The notes below the pieces were generated by a model. That model searched no databases and had not been told where the DNA came from. It worked only from the letters and a program-made list of their open reading frames with translations. 64,000 nucleotides of DNA, from positions 124,001 to 188,000 of the forward strand of contig NZ_AP019650.1 in assembly GCF_009938165.1 (NCBI RefSeq), written 5' to 3'. A program made the position numbers and the translations under genes. The stretch comes from Vibrio taketomensis. GTDB lineage: Bacteria; Pseudomonadota; Gammaproteobacteria; Enterobacterales; Vibrionaceae. This document shows positions 61,356-64,000 of the stretch, one piece after another (the first letter of the stretch is position 1; every line of letters starts with the position of its first letter).

Positions 61356-62690
61356 TTGCAGTTTAAAGATTTAGGCTTAGATAATCGCTTACTAAAGAAC
61401 TTGAACCACTACGCGTTTAAGAAGCCAACAGATATTCAAAGACAAGCAATTCCTGTCGCGATTGCTGGTAAAGATTTGCTTGCTTCATCAAAAACCGGTT
61501 CAGGTAAAACCTTAGCGTTTGTGTTGCCTATGCTCCACAAGTCACTTAAGAGCAAAGCGTTTTCAGCTAAAGATCCTCGTGGTCTGATTTTGGCGCCTAC
61601 TCGTGAACTGGCAAAACAGGTTTACGGTGAACTGCGTGCAATGCTGGGTGGTCTTACTTACGATGCAACCTTAATTGTTGGTGGTGAGAACTTTAACGAC
61701 CAAGTAAAAGCGTTGCGCCGTTACCCGAAATTTATCGTGGCAACTCCAGGACGTCTCGCTGACCATCTTGAGCATAAATCACTGTTCCTTGATGGCCTAG
61801 AAACGCTAGTGCTGGATGAAGCTGACCGTATGCTTGATCTTGGTTTCGCACCAGAACTTCGTCGTATCAACAAGGCAGCTAAGCACCGTCGTCGTCAAAC
61901 ACTGATGTTCTCAGCGACACTGGATCACGCCGAAGTGAACGATATTGCAGCAGAAATGCAAGATGCGCCAAAACGTATTGCAGTCGGTGTGTCGAACCAA
62001 GAACACCAAGATATCACGCAAAAATTCTACCTATGTGATCACCTAGACCACAAAGAAGCGATCTTAGAGCGCGTATTACAAGAATCTGAGTACCGCCAAG
62101 TGATCATCTTTACGGCAACGCGTGATGACACAGAGCGCCTAACCGCAAAGTTAAATGAGAAGAAACTCAAAGCGATTGCACTAAGTGGTAACTTGAATCA
62201 AAACCAACGTAATACCATCATGAGCCAGTTTGAGCGTGCGGTATTTAAGATTCTCGTGACGACTGACGTGGCATCTCGTGGTCTTGATATTGCGAACGTT
62301 ACCCACGTAATTAACTTCGATATGCCAAAGCATACCGAAGAGTATGTACACCGTGTCGGTCGTACTGGCCGTGCTGGTAACAAAGGTGATGCGGTTTCGC
62401 TAGTTGGCCCTAAAGACTGGGATAGCTTCAAGCGTGTCGAAGCGTATCTGCACCAAGATCTTGCGTTCTCAACCCTTGAAGGGTTGGAAGGTAAGTTCAA
62501 AGGTTTGAAACCTAAGACGCCTGTATCACGTAACGGTAAAGTCGATTACCGTAACAAGAACAAACAACAAGCGAAGAAAACACCGAAGAAACCAGTCAAA
62601 CGTGATAAAGGTTTCTACCAGAACGTGGCGGTGGGTGACTCGGTATTTATTCCGAAGAAGAAAGTTGCACCAAAAGCTGACGACGAGTAA
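61356..62690 (+). CDS. DEAD-box ATP-dependent RNA helicase (RhlE/SrmB group)
   Basis: This 444-residue helicase has all core motifs: Q-motif with FKKPTDIQRQAIP, motif I SSKTGSGKT, APTRELAKQ, TPGR, DEAD in VLDEADRMLDLGF, SAT in FSATLD, then RGLD and HRVGRTGRAG in the second domain. A Lys-rich basic tail (about residues 380-444) should bind RNA. The open frame runs 31 codons further upstream, but TTG at 61356 follows GGAG by six bases and begins LQFKDLGLDNR, the usual family start. Helicases of this group assist ribosome assembly or mRNA decay, often in the cold. Confidence 0.88.
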   Translation: MQFKDLGLDNRLLKNLNHYAFKKPTDIQRQAIPVAIAGKDLLASSKTGSGKTLAFVLPMLHKSLKSKAFSAKDPRGLILAPTRELAKQVYGELRAMLGGLTYDATLIVGGENFNDQVKALRRYPKFIVATPGRLADHLEHKSLFLDGLETLVLDEADRMLDLGFAPELRRINKAAKHRRRQTLMFSATLDHAEVNDIAAEMQDAPKRIAVGVSNQEHQDITQKFYLCDHLDHKEAILERVLQESEYRQVIIFTATRDDTERLTAKLNEKKLKAIALSGNLNQNQRNTIMSQFERAVFKILVTTDVASRGLDIANVTHVINFDMPKHTEEYVHRVGRTGRAGNKGDAVSLVGPKDWDSFKRVEAYLHQDLAFSTLEGLEGKFKGLKPKTPVSRNGKVDYRNKNKQQAKKTPKKPVKRDKGFYQNVAVGDSVFIPKKKVAPKADDE

Positions 62691-62708
62691 TCAATACTGT
62701 TTGTTTTC

Positions 62709-62733
62709 AAAGGCCACCATGTGTGGCCTTTTT
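62709..62733 (+). terminator. Terminator of the DEAD-box helicase gene
   Basis: A nine-base stem (AAAGGCCAC with GTGGCCTTT) and five-base loop followed by Ts lie 19 bases past the stop. Confidence 0.85.
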
Positions 62734-62755
62734 AGTCTCCAGAGTTTTTTGAAAT

Positions 62756-62781
62756 AAAAAAAGGTACCCGAAGGTACCTTT
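62756..62781 (-). terminator. Terminator of the enolase-superfamily gene
   Basis: A nine-base stem (AAAGGTACC with GGTACCTTT) around a four-base loop that reads TTCG on the minus strand, followed there by a T-run. Confidence 0.85.
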
Positions 62782-62813
62782 GACTTACGACTTATTTCCG
62801 AACTACTTCGAAA

Positions 62814-63962
62814 CTATTGACTGATTTTAGTGAGGTATTCGTAGTTCAATTCAATACCTAAACCAGGCGCATTACTGACTGCGATTGAGCCATCGATGAT
62901 TGGCGGCTCGTTGAGCGTTAAGTTATGAGTCAGTTCACCTTGCCAGAAATCTTGGTGTAGGTACTCAATGTAATGCTCGGTCTTCATTGCCGCACCAAAG
63001 TGACGAGCGGCAGCAGAGGTGATGCCAGTTTTCCAGTTGTGAGGCATCAAAATCGCATTGTGGTACTCACAAAGCTCTTCGATACGCAGTAATTCAGTGA
63101 TGCCACCACAGCGGTTGTAGTCAGACTGAACAACAGAAATACCAGCATTGTTCAACCAGTCTTGCGCTTCAAAGCGTGTGGTTGACATTTCTGCACCACA
63201 AAGACGAGTCGATAGGCACTCCGAAAGCTTTTTGTGACCAATTAAGTCATCGTGCTGTAGTGCTGCTTCAACAAAGTACAGGTCAATATCTTTTAGTTGT
63301 TCAAATGTCCAACGTGCCGCTTGCCAATCGTGCCAACGGTATAAACAGTCAACCATCATATCGATATCGTAACCAAGAATATTGCGCAGTTCTCTTAGAT
63401 ACCAAACGATCTCACGATCGGTTGCTGGGCAGCTTGGCATGATGCACACTTTCACCGCTTTGGCACCGACTGCTTTGGCTTTGTCAAACAAACCGGCATA
63501 CGCATCAATAATGTCTTGCAGCGATGCAGCTGCTGGAACACTTGGGTATAGCGTGAAGTATGGTGTAATTTTATCGCGATTTTGACCGCCCATTAATTGA
63601 TAAGCCGGAACACCAAGTTGTTTGCCAGCAAGGTCATAAAGCGCCATATCAATGCCAGAGATGACAAACATACCCAAGCCACGCATACCAACCCAGCGAG
63701 TGGTGTCGTACATGCTTTCCCAAATTGAGCGGAACGCCATTGGTTCACGACCAATCACAGATTCCTTGATATTTTTTAGCCATTTATGCTCAGTTTCTGC
63801 TTCAGAAAATGCTTTGATGACTTCAGGTGTGCCGTCGGCTTCACCAATACCGTACACGCCATTTTCGTCGGTGATTTTTACGATAATGGTATTTTCACTC
63901 CAGTTGGTTGCTTCAACGTTTACTGGAATAAATTCAACCGATGTAATTTTTGCTACAGACAT
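62814..63962 (-). CDS. Mandelate racemase/muconate-lactonizing enzyme family protein
   Basis: This 382-residue enolase-superfamily enzyme has an N-terminal capping domain (about residues 1-125) and a beta-barrel with acid-base Lys in GAKAVKVCI. Metal ligands are an Asp in MMVDCLYRW, a Glu in YFVEAALQ and a Glu in LCGAEMS; a late His is in LMPHNWKTG. These enzymes dehydrate or racemise acid sugars or related carboxylates. The precise reaction is not identifiable here and no pathway genes lie inside the window. It may be the end of an operon entering from the right edge; an AGGTATAACG-type site precedes the start. Confidence 0.82.
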   Translation of the reverse strand: MSVAKITSVEFIPVNVEATNWSENTIIVKITDENGVYGIGEADGTPEVIKAFSEAETEHKWLKNIKESVIGREPMAFRSIWESMYDTTRWVGMRGLGMFVISGIDMALYDLAGKQLGVPAYQLMGGQNRDKITPYFTLYPSVPAAASLQDIIDAYAGLFDKAKAVGAKAVKVCIMPSCPATDREIVWYLRELRNILGYDIDMMVDCLYRWHDWQAARWTFEQLKDIDLYFVEAALQHDDLIGHKKLSECLSTRLCGAEMSTTRFEAQDWLNNAGISVVQSDYNRCGGITELLRIEELCEYHNAILMPHNWKTGITSAAARHFGAAMKTEHYIEYLHQDFWQGELTHNLTLNEPPIIDGSIAVSNAPGLGIELNYEYLTKISQ

Positions 63963-64000
63963 CGTTATACCTCAACTTGATGTAGTGCAGTTGCTGATTG

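Noticed and set aside
1..64000. CRISPR array, tRNA, rRNA, prophage or replication origin
   Set aside because: By eye there are no regularly spaced repeats, no clover-leaf or rRNA-like sequences, and no phage or replication-initiator genes; a tRNAscan/barrnap run would confirm.

Overview
The window is a gene-dense stretch of a gamma-proteobacterial chromosome and almost certainly comes from a Vibrio. The strongest markers are the vqmR/vqmA quorum-sensing pair with its palindromic operator, the lapC-lapG-lapD-lapB adhesin-control operon, a PlzD-type PilZ protein, a DUF368 (PopT-type) protein, a second deoD, an lpp lipoprotein gene and a ybgA-merR-phr cluster. From memory, much of this content and local order matches blocks of V. 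cholerae chromosome II, in a different block order, so this is probably the secondary chromosome of a related species. I saw no rRNA, tRNA, prophage, CRISPR array, integron attC array or replication origin.

Layout. 0-10 kb: housekeeping and transport (DUF1232 protein, dicarboxylate symporter, YaiI, ArfB, ferredoxin-NADP reductase, GlpM, NagB, a Sel1-repeat protein, SstT, an RsgA-type GTPase). 11-13.3 kb: a copper/redox operon (PCuAC, Sco, a small secreted partner) and a UPF0319 protein. 13.6-19.8 kb: the leftward lap operon, a c-di-GMP-controlled system for export and retention of a large surface adhesin; the adhesin gene is not here. 20-21.7 kb: pdxH, then vqmA (broken by a one-base frameshift inside its DNA-binding domain) and the vqmR small RNA with its VqmA box. 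21.7-24.8 kb: two paralogous PEGA-domain periplasmic proteins, one carrying a sulfatase-modifying-factor domain. 25.2-31.6 kb: the proline catabolism cluster, with PutA's C-terminal domain as a separate gene. 32-37.8 kb: DUF445, an ABC exporter, DUF368, PlzD and two GNAT proteins. 37.9-42.3 kb: an MFS transporter and a three-gene ECF importer behind a MetJ-type operator. 42.5-47.3 kb: a YibI/YibH-like pair and a translationally coupled TPR/diguanylate cyclase pair. 47.5-54.1 kb: a transposase-like zinc-ribbon protein, DeoD and the ybgA-merR-phr-L,D-transpeptidase operon. 54.1-64 kb: a possible structured RNA, a MITE-like repeat, a CatB-type acetyltransferase, a YbhGFSR-like ABC export operon, a frameshifted HAD phosphatase gene, a second repeat, an NAD(P)-dependent dehydrogenase, lpp, a DEAD-box helicase and an enolase-superfamily enzyme.

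Common threads. c-di-GMP and biofilm control recur (LapD/LapG, PlzD, a GGDEF cyclase with a degenerate GGDEF partner, VqmR/VqmA). Two genes, vqmA and the HAD hydrolase, each look broken by one missing base next to a short homopolymer. This is either real loss of function or uncorrected sequencing error, and it decides whether the DPO quorum-sensing branch works in this strain.

The least explained items are the MetJ operator in front of an ECF importer usually labelled riboflavin, the hairpin-rich block at 54.2-54.5 kb, the domesticated-transposase-like protein at 47.5 kb, the degenerate GGDEF partner and the split PutA.
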